64,000 nucleotides of DNA from Verpa conica. Lineage: Eukaryota > Ascomycota > Pezizomycetes > Pezizales > Morchellaceae. Below the pieces are notes generated by a model that was given only the letters and a program-made list of their open reading frames with translations, ran no database searches and had not been told where the DNA came from. The position numbers and the translations under genes were made by a program. The stretch covers positions 992,001 through 1,056,000 of the forward strand of contig JAUFSD010000021.1 of NCBI GenBank assembly GCA_033030425.1, given 5' to 3'. Of the stretch, positions 1 through 12,258 are shown piece by piece; positions within the stretch are counted from its first letter, which is position 1, and the number at the start of each line of letters is the position of its first letter.

Positions 1-3000
1 TTGGAGATCATATACCTACATTTTCCGAGAGCCGCCGAAAATATGGAAGCAGAAGGAAGCCACCACCCTCTCCTATAGGATTCCTTGTGCGGCAGAAGCG
101 TGTCTCCCAGCAGATCGAAGCACGTCTAACAATGTTCACCGGAAATCAGAACCTCGCCCCTCTTGAGGATCTCTTGAATAGGTTTCCAGTTAGCCAAAAA
201 CGTGATAACCGAGTGAGCTATATATCTGATGGCAGAAACTCCCTTATTGCTCGCCTAGAGATGGAGATGGGCCAACAGGAAAGCCAGTGGATGGGAATGC
301 ACAAGTCAATTGCAAGGAACTCAGTGGGATCACTAGAAGAAACCCCAGAGAAAAGATTATCACGATTGTCTCAGAACCTCGCGCAACGCCGCTCATTACT
401 GGCAAAAGTTAATAGTGGTATTGATAGACGGCTGAGTACTGCAAATTCATCGTTATCTTCAACTACACAGCAGAACACCTGGAAAATGCAACTTGTGGAT
501 GCTCAGATGGAGTATCTCATACAGGCGCCATTGATGAACCCGGGAGAGGTTCCATTCAAACCGATTTCAATCCTAGAAAGCCAGAATACACCTATCTCGG
601 TAGTATCGGAATTAGGCTCGGAGGAGTATGAGGATTCTGAGGAATACGAAGATTCAGAGGTATATGACGATTCAGAGGACGATGAGTCGCCATTTGGCAC
701 AATTGAAGGTGAGGCCCAGAGGAAATCCTTTTACGGAAACGATAATTCGAACTTTGTCATGGAAGGGCAAGACGAAGAACTCGAGGACTATGTAAAGGAA
801 GGAGAAGAAGATATACACGAACACAGAGACGAAATCCAACCTCTTCAAGCTACGGTCTACTGTCCCAGCGCCCGCTCTACCAGCACCAATCCTCCTCCCC
901 AGTCTCCCCTCCAAGTTTTCTACACCTCCACAACAGAATCCTTCTCACCAAGCATAGCGTCATCTCCGATTTCAGTTCTCTGGAATCCTCGGCCTACTCA
1001 AGAGGGGTCTAATTCTTCAAGCAAACAATTATGGACCTACCAAGCACGATCACCCGAACCCCCCTTCGTATTTCCCCCTGCAGTAGACCTAAGGCCTAAA
1101 CAACGTATCACACTTGCACCAGTTGGTAAAGTAACCACTAGCTTATGGACAAAAACACACAGCCCCCAGTCCACATCTCATACAGGTTTATGGAAAAATC
1201 CGAAAGAATATAAAACGAAAAGTATTATCACCTCTCCACCCGCAACTGGTCAGAGTCGGCGTTCACTCAAGAGGGTTACCTTTGTAGAGGAAGTAGTGAC
1301 TGGTAACTAAGCCCGTTCTCATTTCATGTACATATAGCCCCCAATTAACTAAATATAGTCGAGCCAGCCAGCTTCTTTGGCAAATTCAAGAAACTTTGGG
1401 GAGCACAGAAAAAGTTTGAACCCGCCGGAATTCCTGCCCCAGTGATCGCAAAAGAGCTACAGGCTGTGGGAGCGCCCATTTATAGAACCCTAGATGCTAC
1501 TGCTGTTAAATATGCAAATAAGATGCTACCGCCCCTTCCCTCACAGGAAACCCCCGTACTCCCCGAGGACCTCAAGGAACCAGCCCACAGCTCCCTTTGG
1601 TCATGCCCACCACCTCCAGTCGCCGGCAAAAAAACACTGCTATGGGGTCCAGCACCTGTACAGGAAGCTTATGATACACCATTATTCACTAAGGATACTT
1701 CTTCACTCCGTAAAAGGACTCCTCAGCACGCAGTACTCCCGATTTTAACCTCTAGTACTCTCTGGGGAACACGTCAACAATCACTTTGGTCAAATACTAG
1801 TATGGAATCTGGGTACCTCTGGTCTCAAAAAGCAAAAACGACATCTGTTCCCAGCCGTCTCTGGCCTTCAGCTCTCTCGCTACCAGTCAATGAGTATTTA
1901 CCATCCTCTATAAGGCATCCACAAGTCCCATTAGGACTTCCAGTTTTAGAGTCTACCGAGCTCTGGAAACCCCACCATGTTGATGTCACAGAAGAGACTA
2001 TATTTGGACTTTGGTCGGACAGACACACCACTCCCCAAGAACCCAAACCTAAAGCGATTAACTATCTCTGGCCTACTGCGCCTCTGCTATCCTTTTCATA
2101 TATACCCGCCCCATCTCGATCTCACAAAGCCAATACTCCCCTAGAGATTCTAGAATCACAATCACTCTGGGAACCCTCATCCATGAGGGTTGTAAAAGAA
2201 ACACTCTGGGTATTACCCGCAAAAAATAATAAAAGTATGTTATGGCCAGAAGGAAGAAAAGAACGTGTGGAGACCGGGAAGCTATGGCCTTCCGCCCCAC
2301 CCGCCAAAAGGATTGAGGCCGCAACTATAAGGTCTCGGTCACAGGTTATCACTCCCCTTATTCAGCTCGAATCTACTTCACTCTGGGCTGCTACTCTAGT
2401 GTGTGAAGATGAAAAGACTGAATTTATCGCACTTTGGGAGCCAGCTAGCACTAGGATTAAGGCTACGTCTACCGAGCCGACCTCCCCTATTGCAGTTGCA
2501 AAACTTCAGACAATAGAGCCTAAGCTTTGGTTTAAGAGACAAGATACCACGACTATTGCTTCTGGATATCTATGGCCTTACTCGTCCGAAATTCCCGCGT
2601 TATCGTCATCTATTCCAGTTTCTCGGACCCGTTTCACCACTAGTGCACTCCCATCTCTCGAATCCAGAAAACTGTGGTATCCAGTACTAGAGGAGCCAGA
2701 GCTCTGGTCACCCCCGAGAAGGTCGACTGGCCTCTGGCCTCACGGGGATGCTGGGAAAGCTGTCTCTTCTGTGAGCCTTTGGCCCTCAGCTGCCCCATTG
2801 GCTACTATGATTACAGAAACTTGTTCTTCAAAACGTTCTCACTTCGCGTCAGCCGCAATTTCGAGACTTGAGTCGAAGCAATTATGGACTCGTAATGATG
2901 CTCACCGTACAGAACCTAAGACAGAGAAATTATGGGAGCCTATTATTTCTGAGCAGGTCGAAGAAACACCCCTTGCACTCTGGACTGCGCCTAGACAAGC

Positions 3001-6000
3001 CCTACATGCGGTTCTGCCCGACTCTCTCTGGCCATCAGCCCCTGAGCTTCCTCTCTTGTACGCCACACCTGCAACCCGGTCCCGCACCCCTACCAGAAAG
3101 TCACTCGGATCCCTCTCATCCAAAACCCTCTGGGGCTCCGCACCAGCACGGGCCCCTCAACTCTGGCGCGCTCCAGTAATTGAATCAGGGCTTTGGCCAT
3201 ATGGTACGTCGAAAAATACAACAACTCTCTGGCCTTCCGCGCACCCTCTTCCGAGTAATGTGAGTGAGAGCATCCGTACTGTCCGCTTCATCGATACCGC
3301 CTTACAGTTGGAATCATCGCAACTCTGGGGTACAAAGATAGCTGCAAAAGCGCAGCTGTGGACCTCCCCTATTCAGAACACAGGGCTGTGGCCTCGAGGC
3401 GGTGTGACTAGAAGTGAATCCGGTGGGTTATGGCCTTCTGCAGCAGGCTTGAGAGATACGATAGCCGTCCCCATTCGCCCCAGACAACGTAGCCCCGTCC
3501 CACTATCAAGCTTGGAATCATACGAGCTTTGGAGGAGTTCCAATGTCACGCCATCGCTCTGGAAACACTCAGTCAAACAAAGTGGTCTGTGGCCGCAGGG
3601 CGCCTTTAAATCTGAAAAGAAACAGCTTTGGAGTACTGGTGATGACGCGAGTATCGTCCGGAGGTCAAATCTCACATTGAAGATGACGGTAGATGAGAAG
3701 AGGAAGAGATATGTTGGAAGGGTAGCAACAGTGACGGTAGCATTAGGCACGCTGTGGAGTCGGCCGGAGAAGACGCGACCAAAGTTCGCAGGCTGGCTTC
3801 TGCCAAGAGAGACCGAAGTTACCAGTGAATTTTCTATGCTGCAAGATGTTCCTGAACTGCAAGCGAAGGATGATATTGTTTCATTGTCTCCAGGTTTATG
3901 GGTTAATCTGCCTCCTATTACTACCAATCTATCGTCGCCGATCATTGCGCTTTGGACGGAGTCTCTTCTCGAGGTACCTAGAGCTAAGTTCACAATCTGC
4001 CGAGAAACTATTACTGAGCGAAAGAAATCGGATCGGACTTCCTCTTCGCAGTTACCGCCTGCTCAAGGCAAACTTTGGGCGGCTAAGACTTCATCACTTT
4101 TATCCGGGGGATCACATCAAGAGCCACGCATTTGGACTAAGAAGCAGGCTTCTCAGAAAGGTCTATGGAATGATAGCTCGACTGTAACTCTTGAGAAAAA
4201 ATTTCTTTTGTGGGACGGGCACAGCAAGGATCGTAGGCCAGTCTTCGCGCACTTATCCTTGAGCTCTCACGGATCGAAACAGAGGAGTACAACTAGAAGA
4301 TCACTTCCCGCTTTGAAATCCGATCGCCTATGGGCATCTACCGGAGAATACGCGGTTAACCACAGCAGTAGCGGGTTATGGCATACGATTACAAAACCGG
4401 CAAAACAGACACTGTTCACACTTCCTCGGGAAAAGGCACTTGTTCCTCCGAGGACTCTCTGGAAGAAATGCGATAAACCCCTACAGCCGATAACCCCAGC
4501 GTCAGTAATCTTTGCCGTCCCACCGCGATCGGATAAGCGAGTAACATCGACTATTCCTCCCCCGCTTTTCTTGGCATGCGTAGGTGGCCCAATGTGGACA
4601 GTTGATAAAATGAAGGAATCCCGTCCGCGTGGACTACTGCATCAAACGGAAACATCAGGTACGAAAAATGGTCTTTTGGAACTCAAAAACAATTATACTC
4701 TTACTGATCTAACCGGAATTAAAATAGCTGCTATAACAGAGAAAAAATCGAAACTTTGGGATTTCTCCGCAGCAACACAAATAGTTGAGTCTACCGCCAC
4801 CAAGAAACCAGCAACCACAGCACTTCCCATGGAGGGATCACTTTGGGTACAATCTCGACCTACCCTTTCACCGGCAAGGCCAAAGCTATGGCGCAAGATT
4901 GAAAGTTCACAGGGACTGGGGATGGCCGATGGCAATAGCAAAAGTAGTAGTACTATGACTATTCTCGAGACGACGGTTCCTGCTGTCGCAACCATGCATT
5001 TATGGGGGAAAGATAATACTGCGATTGCGCCTATCTTCGCTGACCTTTCGCTCGAGTCTTCTCGTTCTCGCAGAGAGTTTACTACAAAAGCGTTTTCGGC
5101 CCCACCGGAAGGATTATGGAGGAAGAAGCCAGCAAGCGAGTCATTGGCAGAGGTTGAACTTCCGGGCGTTGGGCTATGGGGAACAACATCTACAACTGAG
5201 AATCTGCCAATTATTAGCGAGGATATCCCTATGAAGGCGACAGTTCTACTTTGGCAGAAGGACAATGCAGCAGTTCCCATGTTCGCTGACCTACCCATTG
5301 AATCTTTCCGCTCAAAGAAAGACCACTCTACTATTACCCTCCCGGTTTTCTCGGAGGGTATGTGGAAGAAGAAAGTCGCACTCCCGGAACGCCCTCAATT
5401 GTGGAAACCAACTCCTAAGGTAACAGGTTTATGGGATGCAAACGCAAAGACGAAAACATTGGCCCAGATTTCATTAGAAAGGAAAGCAAAGGGGACCAAA
5501 AAGCCACTATGGTCAAAAGACAAAGCTTCAAGGACAACTACCAAAGCTCCTCAACGATCCCCTCTCGTCAATTTCCGCATCTCGGATGATCTCAACCTCC
5601 CTAAAGCCACCGGGAGTCTCTGGAAGCCCAAGACTGTTACACGACAATTACCACAGCTATGGACCGCTCCTAAACTTGTAGTAAAACCAGTAAAGCCAAG
5701 CGGGGTGGCTCTATGGGCTCAAGGCCATGGATCAAAGACAACAACCGCAGTGCCAGAGAGGACAAAAGTCGCATTCATCCCCTCCGATACCCCACTTCCT
5801 AAAGTATCTGGTTCACTCTGGAAACCGAAATCCGCATCTAAACCAATTGGCCTCTGGAAACGCCCTATTAAAACAGTAGCCATGGGCACAATACATCCAC
5901 CTGTCCCACTCTGGGCAGCACGGACAGCATCCCGAACAACAACTGCTATTCCTCAGCGTCTCTCAGTCCCGAAAAAGAAAGACTCACGAAGCATTAACCT

Positions 6001-7673
6001 CCCCCCTGTAACAGGCTCACTCTGGCAACCACCTCGTCGCAGCCCCGTAAAGGGTCTCTGGAAAGCTGCAGCTCCACCTCGCCGTCCCCGCCGTGCAAGC
6101 CTTCTCTGGGCAGCTCACTCAGCATCACGAACAACTACCGCAATACCAGCCCGAACCACAGTACCAAAACGTCTAACAGATGAACCTCTACAAACCGTTA
6201 GCGGTACATTATGGAGAACCCCCTCCCCTGAACCCCAAAAGGGCCTTTGGAAACGCATTATACCAACTGTTGCAACATTCCGTAAGGCAAGCACCTCGAC
6301 ACTCTGGTCCCAGGAGTCAGCCTCACGAACTACAACCGCGAAACCAGAACGTGCTCCCTTCGTCCCGAAACCTGTCAGTGAGAAATCTCTTATCCTCCCC
6401 CCTGCAACTGGTGAGCTCTGGACACCTTCCCCTGAAGTACCGCAAACAATCACCCTCTGGTCTCGCTCTGTTACCCCCACCAGTAGTAGTGGCGTCTGGG
6501 ATGCGCATGGTCGCACCCCATCCCTAGCAGAAATAAAACTTGCCTTTACAGCACGACAGGACAAGACAGTACTATGGCAGCGCCGCAGTGTTTTGACATC
6601 AAAAGCCGCAATCATTGATATTAGTAAAATTTCTTCCTCATCTGTACCACAAAAGAAGGTGAAGGCCGATTCAGTCCCAAGACTCCCAGCAGCTGATGGT
6701 AGTCTCTGGAGACCCTGTGTGGATGGGAGAGACGAGCAAGGTATCATGTGGATCACCCGCTCCTCACGCTCTTCATCCCTCGAATCTGAGTTCATGTCCC
6801 CAGGCGTGAGCCGCGCTTCAACAATCAGCGACATGAGTGATGAATCCCCACTTACCACGGGTGAGGGCGATGAGTTCGGGCCTGAAGTTTTGAGGGTACA
6901 TAGTACTAAGGTTAGCGTTTCTTCCGCTGCTGGAGAAAGCCTGTGGCGGCCGAATGGGCCTGAGGAGGCAAAGGGAAAGGGAAAGGGATTGTGGTCTGGT
7001 CATGATGTGGTTGAGAATCGACGGAGTGTACTGGTGACCGAACGGCCAGCTAGAATTGCGCTACCGGGTCAGAGGGAGCAAGAGTTACCGGTATGGGATG
7101 AGTCGCATTCACTTTGGGGAAAACAGCCTACCAGTGAGAAGGTACGTTACTTCCTAGCTGGAGTTAAAAGAAAAGCAAATTAACTAATTTATATTAGACA
7201 CTATGGCCAAACCCAAGCTCGGATGCGTGCTCTTCAATTTCAGACGAAGATTTTGCATCGGCAGCCTCCGAGTTTAGCGAGGAATCACACTATCAAGACT
7301 TTGAGCCAACATCTTATGAATCCGACCACCACTTCAACAATCCATCCTCATCCGCTCCTCATGTATTTGTTGGTCAATTCCGACGTGACAATTACTTGAT
7401 TCGTAATACCCCTTTCAATCCCTACATATTTGATAACTTACTAACGAAATTCAAACAGATCAGCAACCAAGCACCCAACTCCCTGAAAACTCCCCTTTTG
7501 CGTCAAGGCTTCGAATCAAAAGTTTAAGAAGGAAGTTAAGACCAACAATTAATACACCTAGTGGCGAAAGGAAGCGACGGAATACTGAAGGAGAAGAAGA
7601 GATGGAAAGATTGATGGTTGGAAGTAAACCAATGGAGAGGGCTGTTTCTATGGGTGCAGAGTGGGAAAATTAA
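1..7673 (+). CDS. Giant LW-repeat protein, 5' end outside window
   Basis: The reading frame is open from position 3, so the N-terminus lies outside the window. I join exons 1-1302, 1359-7141, 7198-7402 and 7459-7673. The introns at 1303-1358, 7142-7197 and 7403-7458 are each 56 bp, begin GTAA or GTAC, and contain a CTAA(C/T)-like branch site. The joins keep frame and give about 2,500 visible residues. The protein is mostly disordered, rich in Ser, Thr, Pro and Lys, and carries about 80 Leu-Trp pairs, usually as [SGTKQA]-LW-[PSKTAG]. In the first half the motifs come in blocks of the type LES..LW, GLWP.G, LWPSA. In the second half a roughly 60-residue unit repeats (SRTTTA.P.R, then TGSLW.P, then GLWK). 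Residues near the start contain an acidic EEYEDSE repeat. No enzyme domain, signal peptide or membrane segment is visible. I do not recognise the family; a multivalent scaffold or tether is an inference from the many regularly spaced Trp residues. Confidence 0.85.
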
Positions 7674-8071
7674 GGGTTTTTATTATCAGTCATTTCTTTT
7701 TTTGTTAGCATGGGGTTTTACCACGGGCATGAGGATATGGCAGGTTTTAACGGCGCTCGGTATTTTTTGGTCTTGGATTGGATTGGATTATTTTAGGGGG
7801 TAGGTCGGAGGTAGGAAAATATGTATATAAGATAGGATGAACTTCTTACTGAGTTCACTCACTGGTCTTCATCGTTTATTCCATTAGTTTAGTCATGAGT
7901 TTGTAATTTTCTATTTCCTAGTTGAGTTTTTCTAGGCAGTGAATATCCATCCTTCTACAAAATTTGACTAGTCTTGGAAATCTCATGTGTAACATCACTT
8001 GGCCTCGGCCCTAACCTATTAGAGGTTCCACCGACTACACATACTAGCCAAGCACGATAAACGAACCACCC
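7674..8071. other. Intergenic, convergent gene ends
   Basis: This stretch separates the 3' end of the LW-repeat gene (+) from the 3' end of the next gene (-). It probably holds both 3' untranslated regions. I see no RNA gene or repeat in it. Confidence 0.6.
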
Positions 8072-9225
8072 TCACTCCCATTTCACTCTCATCTTTGTCA
8101 ACATATCCCCTGCATTCCTATACTGAACCTCCCCCATAGATTCCTTCGTAATAAAGCTTTCAAGACATTCATATGTGTACGGGAATAGCTTCGACGCCAT
8201 CCAGAGAACCATCGCCAAAAGCTTATAATACGATTCATCTTTCACAACCCCTATCAATATTTCATTAGTACGAATCGACACACTATAGGAACCAGGACTT
8301 TCAAAATAAAACAAAAAAACCACATACATATATCTTGGATTGCGTCCCGTACGTGTTGCCAATACTGACTGGTTTCGGGATAGCGTTGGGGACCAATTGA
8401 ATTAACCATCGAATTAACGGCATTAATCGCACTAGGAATATTTCCAGGGCCGTGAGTCTTGATGAAATGATTAATGTTTAACCTGAGCTTATTGGACTGA
8501 ACAGTGTTGGCCAGGTTATTAGGTAGTGGGCCAGTAAGCATAATGCAACTAGGGGGTTCCCCTCTAAGTTGCCTAAGCATTGCGTCTGTAGGATAATATA
8601 TTAGCAACGACAATAAGAAGAAGAACTATGAGTATTTGTTATATACACCGGAGGGGGGGGGGGGGGAAACATTTCAGGGGATGAGGAAAACTTTACCATG
8701 GTTCCTAAACCTAGGCATCTGTTCGTGTTTACTGAGCTCCTTGTATTCCGCAGCAGTCAGAGGACGAGGGTGCACTACCCGGTATGGCATATACTGAGGT
8801 CTCTGATTATTTCCGGGAAATCTCTGATTTACAATAATATTGACGGTGTTTGCAACCATCTGCCCGGCCCTACCCATGCGCGTAGGGTTATTCTGGTAGT
8901 AGGGGTAAAAGCTGACTGGTTCTGTCGACCATGGTAATCTAGGGTTGCCACCAGGAACGCCCTGGTGAACTTTCATAATAACCCCTGCAGGTGCGCTGTT
9001 GTTTATAATTGTGCTAGGAACTACGTTGTCTCGAGATGGAGGTGGAGGTAAAATTCCGTACTTGTACATTTCGGAATATATGTTGTTTTCCCCCGGTGGG
9101 GGTGCTGAAAATCGTGATCTTGCTGAAAGAGCTGGGTATATCCGCTCTGGGGGGGTCCCAATAGGGGTATAGTGCTTGCAAAACTCGTCGTTAATGCAGG
9201 TATCTGACTCGAAAAACCAATACAT
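8072..9225 (-). CDS. Hypothetical protein, 321 aa, three exons
   Basis: On the minus strand I join exons 9225-8697, 8585-8328 and 8250-8072. Intron 1 (8586-8696, 111 bp, phase 1) starts GTAAAG and ends CTACAG. Intron 2 (8251-8327, 77 bp) starts GTATGT, has a TACTAAT branch site and ends GATAG. The joined frame of 966 nt gives 321 aa from an ATG at 9225. The first 100 residues are Pro/Asn/Tyr-rich and low in complexity, including a run of four prolines. The part from about residue 175 looks folded and helical (LRLNINHFIKTHG, then a Lys/Tyr/Trp-rich C-terminal helix). Intron 1 contains a run of 14 C on the coding strand. I do not recognise the family. The downstream frame surviving both joins supports a real gene. 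Confidence 0.65.
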
Positions 9226-10633
9226 GATTAAAATCCAAAAGTTTTTTTGTCTTTTTAAGAAGCAGAAGAGTAATATTGAGTATACAGTCTTGAGAAGAGG
9301 GGGGCAGCTTGGACAATTTATATGGGTGTAGAATGAATGGGTGGGAGAAATACATGACGAACTACTATTGAGAAAAAACTTCCGCCCTAAACTAACTAAT
9401 TGAGTCTTGCAAGCTGGTGACGATAATACAAGGTGATCTACTCGTGGATCCCACCCCTCATGTCTTCTAGGCAGAGTCTTTCTTTCAAAAAGCCACCTAT
9501 ATAGTCGTTACTTTTAGAATTAGTGTAGTTTTATAACACACTACTATCTCTAAATCCTACTAGGAGACTTCCTAAACACGCCATTGGTCATTCTAGTAAG
9601 GCCATGAGAGCGCCCCCAAAACCCCACGTAGCCCGATATAGTAATACGGCACAGTCACTCTATAAGAATATGAAAATAGAGCGGACCTATATTTTTATAG
9701 AGAAGATATTCTTATAGGGGAATACTAGTGCCCATAAACTAACCCGGTCCTGAACACGTATTCTTATAAGACGAATATTCTTATAGCCCGAATTCTTATA
9801 GGGCGACTGCCCTGTATAGAAGCAAGAACACGAAGAAACTCCAAGTGACATATAACGTATTTCACTATATAACCAGAAGTACGTCACGATATACCCTACA
9901 TGATAATGAAATACTTATATTATATCTATTTAGGTTAATTATTTATATTTCATTGGTATCTGGGTTAATACTAGTAGGTGGTTCTCAAAACATTACAAAT
10001 AGAAACACTCATACATGTGATATAGACTAACTTAAATAGCACAAATTCTCTACTAAACGGACCGGGCAGGATATCCTGGGTACATGGTGACGTATAAATA
10101 TATGATAAAATACCCCACCAACTCACCCCCCCCCCCCCCCCAAAAAAAAGTATTTAAAAACAGAGCAAGGGATAACGGTAACACACAATCAATCACCAGT
10201 ATCACTATTATTATGTCCTGCCGGGTACCACTCTTGCTACCATCTTCACTACTAAATCCCAGGGACATAACCCCCGAGCAGTAGAAGTCAATCACTCTAT
10301 TTATATTATCATGGAGAGCCATTAACCCCCGACTGAATACTCATAGAAGAGCCCTAACAACATCTCTACAAAGAAACGATAAAGCCTGATATAATGGTGC
10401 TAGTCTTTATATTATTGTTTTTATGTATTACTAGTGTACCAGAGGAAAAGATCTACCTGGCTATTTAATTCTCGGTTGTTCGAGGCCCTAGTACACGTTT
10501 ACATATGGTGACTAAAAACAGCACCTTAGAGTCTCAAACACACTAACTATACACCATTTACCCCCTAGCCTTCCCGATCGGCATCCTCAGTCACACCTGA
10601 AACGTCGCCTAAACTACCCACTATATATAGTGG
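9226..10633. other. AT-rich intergenic region
   Basis: AT-rich with no convincing gene. It holds a cluster of TATTCTTATA motifs (9661-9800) and a run of 16 C at 10126-10141 followed by eight A. Short open frames here are in low-complexity sequence. Confidence 0.6.
9661..9800. repeat. Cluster of TATTCTTATA motifs
   Basis: The 10-mer TATTCTTATA occurs at 9707-9716, 9759-9768 and 9776-9785, an almost identical copy ends at 9800, and its reverse complement lies at 9661-9670. Five copies in 140 bp is far above chance, even in AT-rich DNA. The spacing is irregular, so this is not a simple tandem array. Confidence 0.6.
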
Positions 10634-11686
10634 CTAGATCGAGACACCTTTCATATCCTGAACTATACAGTCTAGCTCATTTCTCTCTTTCCTTTTTTTC
10701 CTCTTCACCTTTTTGCCTGCAGGCACCTGCTCTACCACCTCCACAGTAGCGTCAGCAGACAGAGATTCCTCCCGCCGCCAATACAACGCCGAATGATTAA
10801 ACGCTCTTCCGCCACCAATGTCATCATGATTATCAACACCACTAAGGACGAGGGCAGCATAGTTTTCCAAGTAGTGTGCAAACTCCGGATAGTCTACCGA
10901 AGCCACAAGTTTTCTATAATACGTATATCAGCACTACTCTCCCTCCCCCCTCCCAAGAACTTACGTATCCAAGAAGTTCTGCAAATCATTGCAGAACACC
11001 ACCGCAGGGCGATGTTTCAATGACATCTGTAGAATCTCATACTCCAAATGCGGAGCATAGAGAAACGTTTCCCCCGTGATATGCATCTCCGCGTCTGGGT
11101 GCTGCAGAACAGTGGCTTTCTGGACTTCAATAAAGAACCTGAAATCTAGCCCCGTAAACGCCGGATCCTGAACATAGAACCGGTATTCACCCCCCCCATC
11201 TACCCGCAAATCAGCCAATAGGCCCTAACAGCAGTAGCAATGGGGGCGCAGACGTACGTACGCAACAGCTTTCCCATCTCCATAGCCAACGCTAACTGCC
11301 AAAAACTACTCTCCTTCGTGTTCCCCTGTAAGCTTCCAAGTCCCAACACTACCACATTTCGAATCTGTCTAGCCTCATGTCCGAACTTTTCGATTTCGGC
11401 TTTAATTGTTCTCCATAGTTCTGAAGTCTTCAGTTCGGTCACTTTTTCATCTAAACTCCTGGTAGCTTCGGGAAACCACTCATCGTAGTCGACTACAGTT
11501 TCAGGACTATCGTGAGATAAGTAGCTCCCTAATTTATTGAGTTCTAACGGTTTTCTAAGTGGAGAACGGCCTTTGCCAATTACGTTAGACCAACCGTCGC
11601 TGGAGGCTACGATTTTATTTTTTCGCCGCGACACTAGAGGGATTTATTAGCTAATATGACTTTCTAAAGTAGTGAAGATACATACT
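10634..11686 (-). CDS. SRR1-like domain protein
   Basis: Joined exons on the minus strand are 11686 (one coding base), 11633-11262, 11199-10965 and 10913-10634, giving 295 aa. Introns are 11634-11685 (52 bp, GTATGT...CTAG), 11200-11261 (62 bp, GTACGT...GTAG) and 10914-10964 (51 bp, GTAAGT...ATAG). The middle of the protein matches the SRR1-like family (sensitivity to red light reduced): RNVVVLGLGSL, then SFWQLALAM, then YVQDPAFT, FLYAPH and a VFCNDLQ segment. Fungal members are widespread; the plant founder acts in light and clock signalling, and the fungal role is unclear. The C-terminus is basic (KKVKRKKRKER). No in-frame ATG exists before the conserved part except one made by splicing the A at 11686 to the TG at 11633-11632. 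An extra upstream exon is the alternative. Confidence 0.85.
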
Positions 11687-12258
11687 ATTAGGACCAATTG
11701 TAACTTTTAGCCCGGTCGGATTGTGAAGGAGAGAACGTCAGTATCTAAAACCCAGAAAGACCCTAGCTATGCAGTTACCCGGCTATTCAGGACTTCCATC
11801 GAGAAAGCTTAACTCAACCCCCAGCGTGGTGACATGGGTATTATCCCTCGAAATTCGGCCCACTGCAGCAGGGTTAATAGGTTCTAAAACACAAAAATAC
11901 TAGGACAGGAAATATAGATACTTGTTCTGATATAAGCTATAACTGCTGCACCTTTATCCTCTGCACATTACCCCAGGTCGAATTTAGAGAAATAATATAG
12001 TATCAATGGTGACGGTAAATAGCCAGGTCTTGACTATTACCGGATATAAATGTTTACGCACAATGTGAGTACCCTCTTTATTGTTTAAATCTACAAAATC
12101 GAGTTCAATTGTGCTGCCCAATCAAAGTCCCACCCCACTGTTCTATTCAGTCGGAGGCGTGAACTCCATTTAAGAATCTTTCTACCTTGGCCTCTTGGAC
12201 CAATCTTTATCAACAATACGCACACCAAAGCTTAATCATCATGGCTCGGAGTCCGTTC
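11687..12258. other. Intergenic region
   Basis: Between two minus-strand genes: 5' leader of the SRR1-like gene on one side and the 3' side of the next gene on the other. No RNA gene or clear repeat seen. Confidence 0.5.

Noticed and set aside
503..914. Minus-strand frames opposite the first exon of the LW-repeat gene
   Set aside because: They mirror the acidic Glu/Asp/Tyr codons of the plus-strand exon as Ser/Phe-rich sequence and have no independent support.
3373..3993. 206-codon minus-strand frame inside the LW-repeat exon
   Set aside because: The plus strand has a clear repeat-bearing frame across the whole exon; the antisense frame is a by-product.
6115..6858. 247-codon minus-strand frame
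   Set aside because: It lies wholly inside the LW-repeat exon and has shadow composition only.
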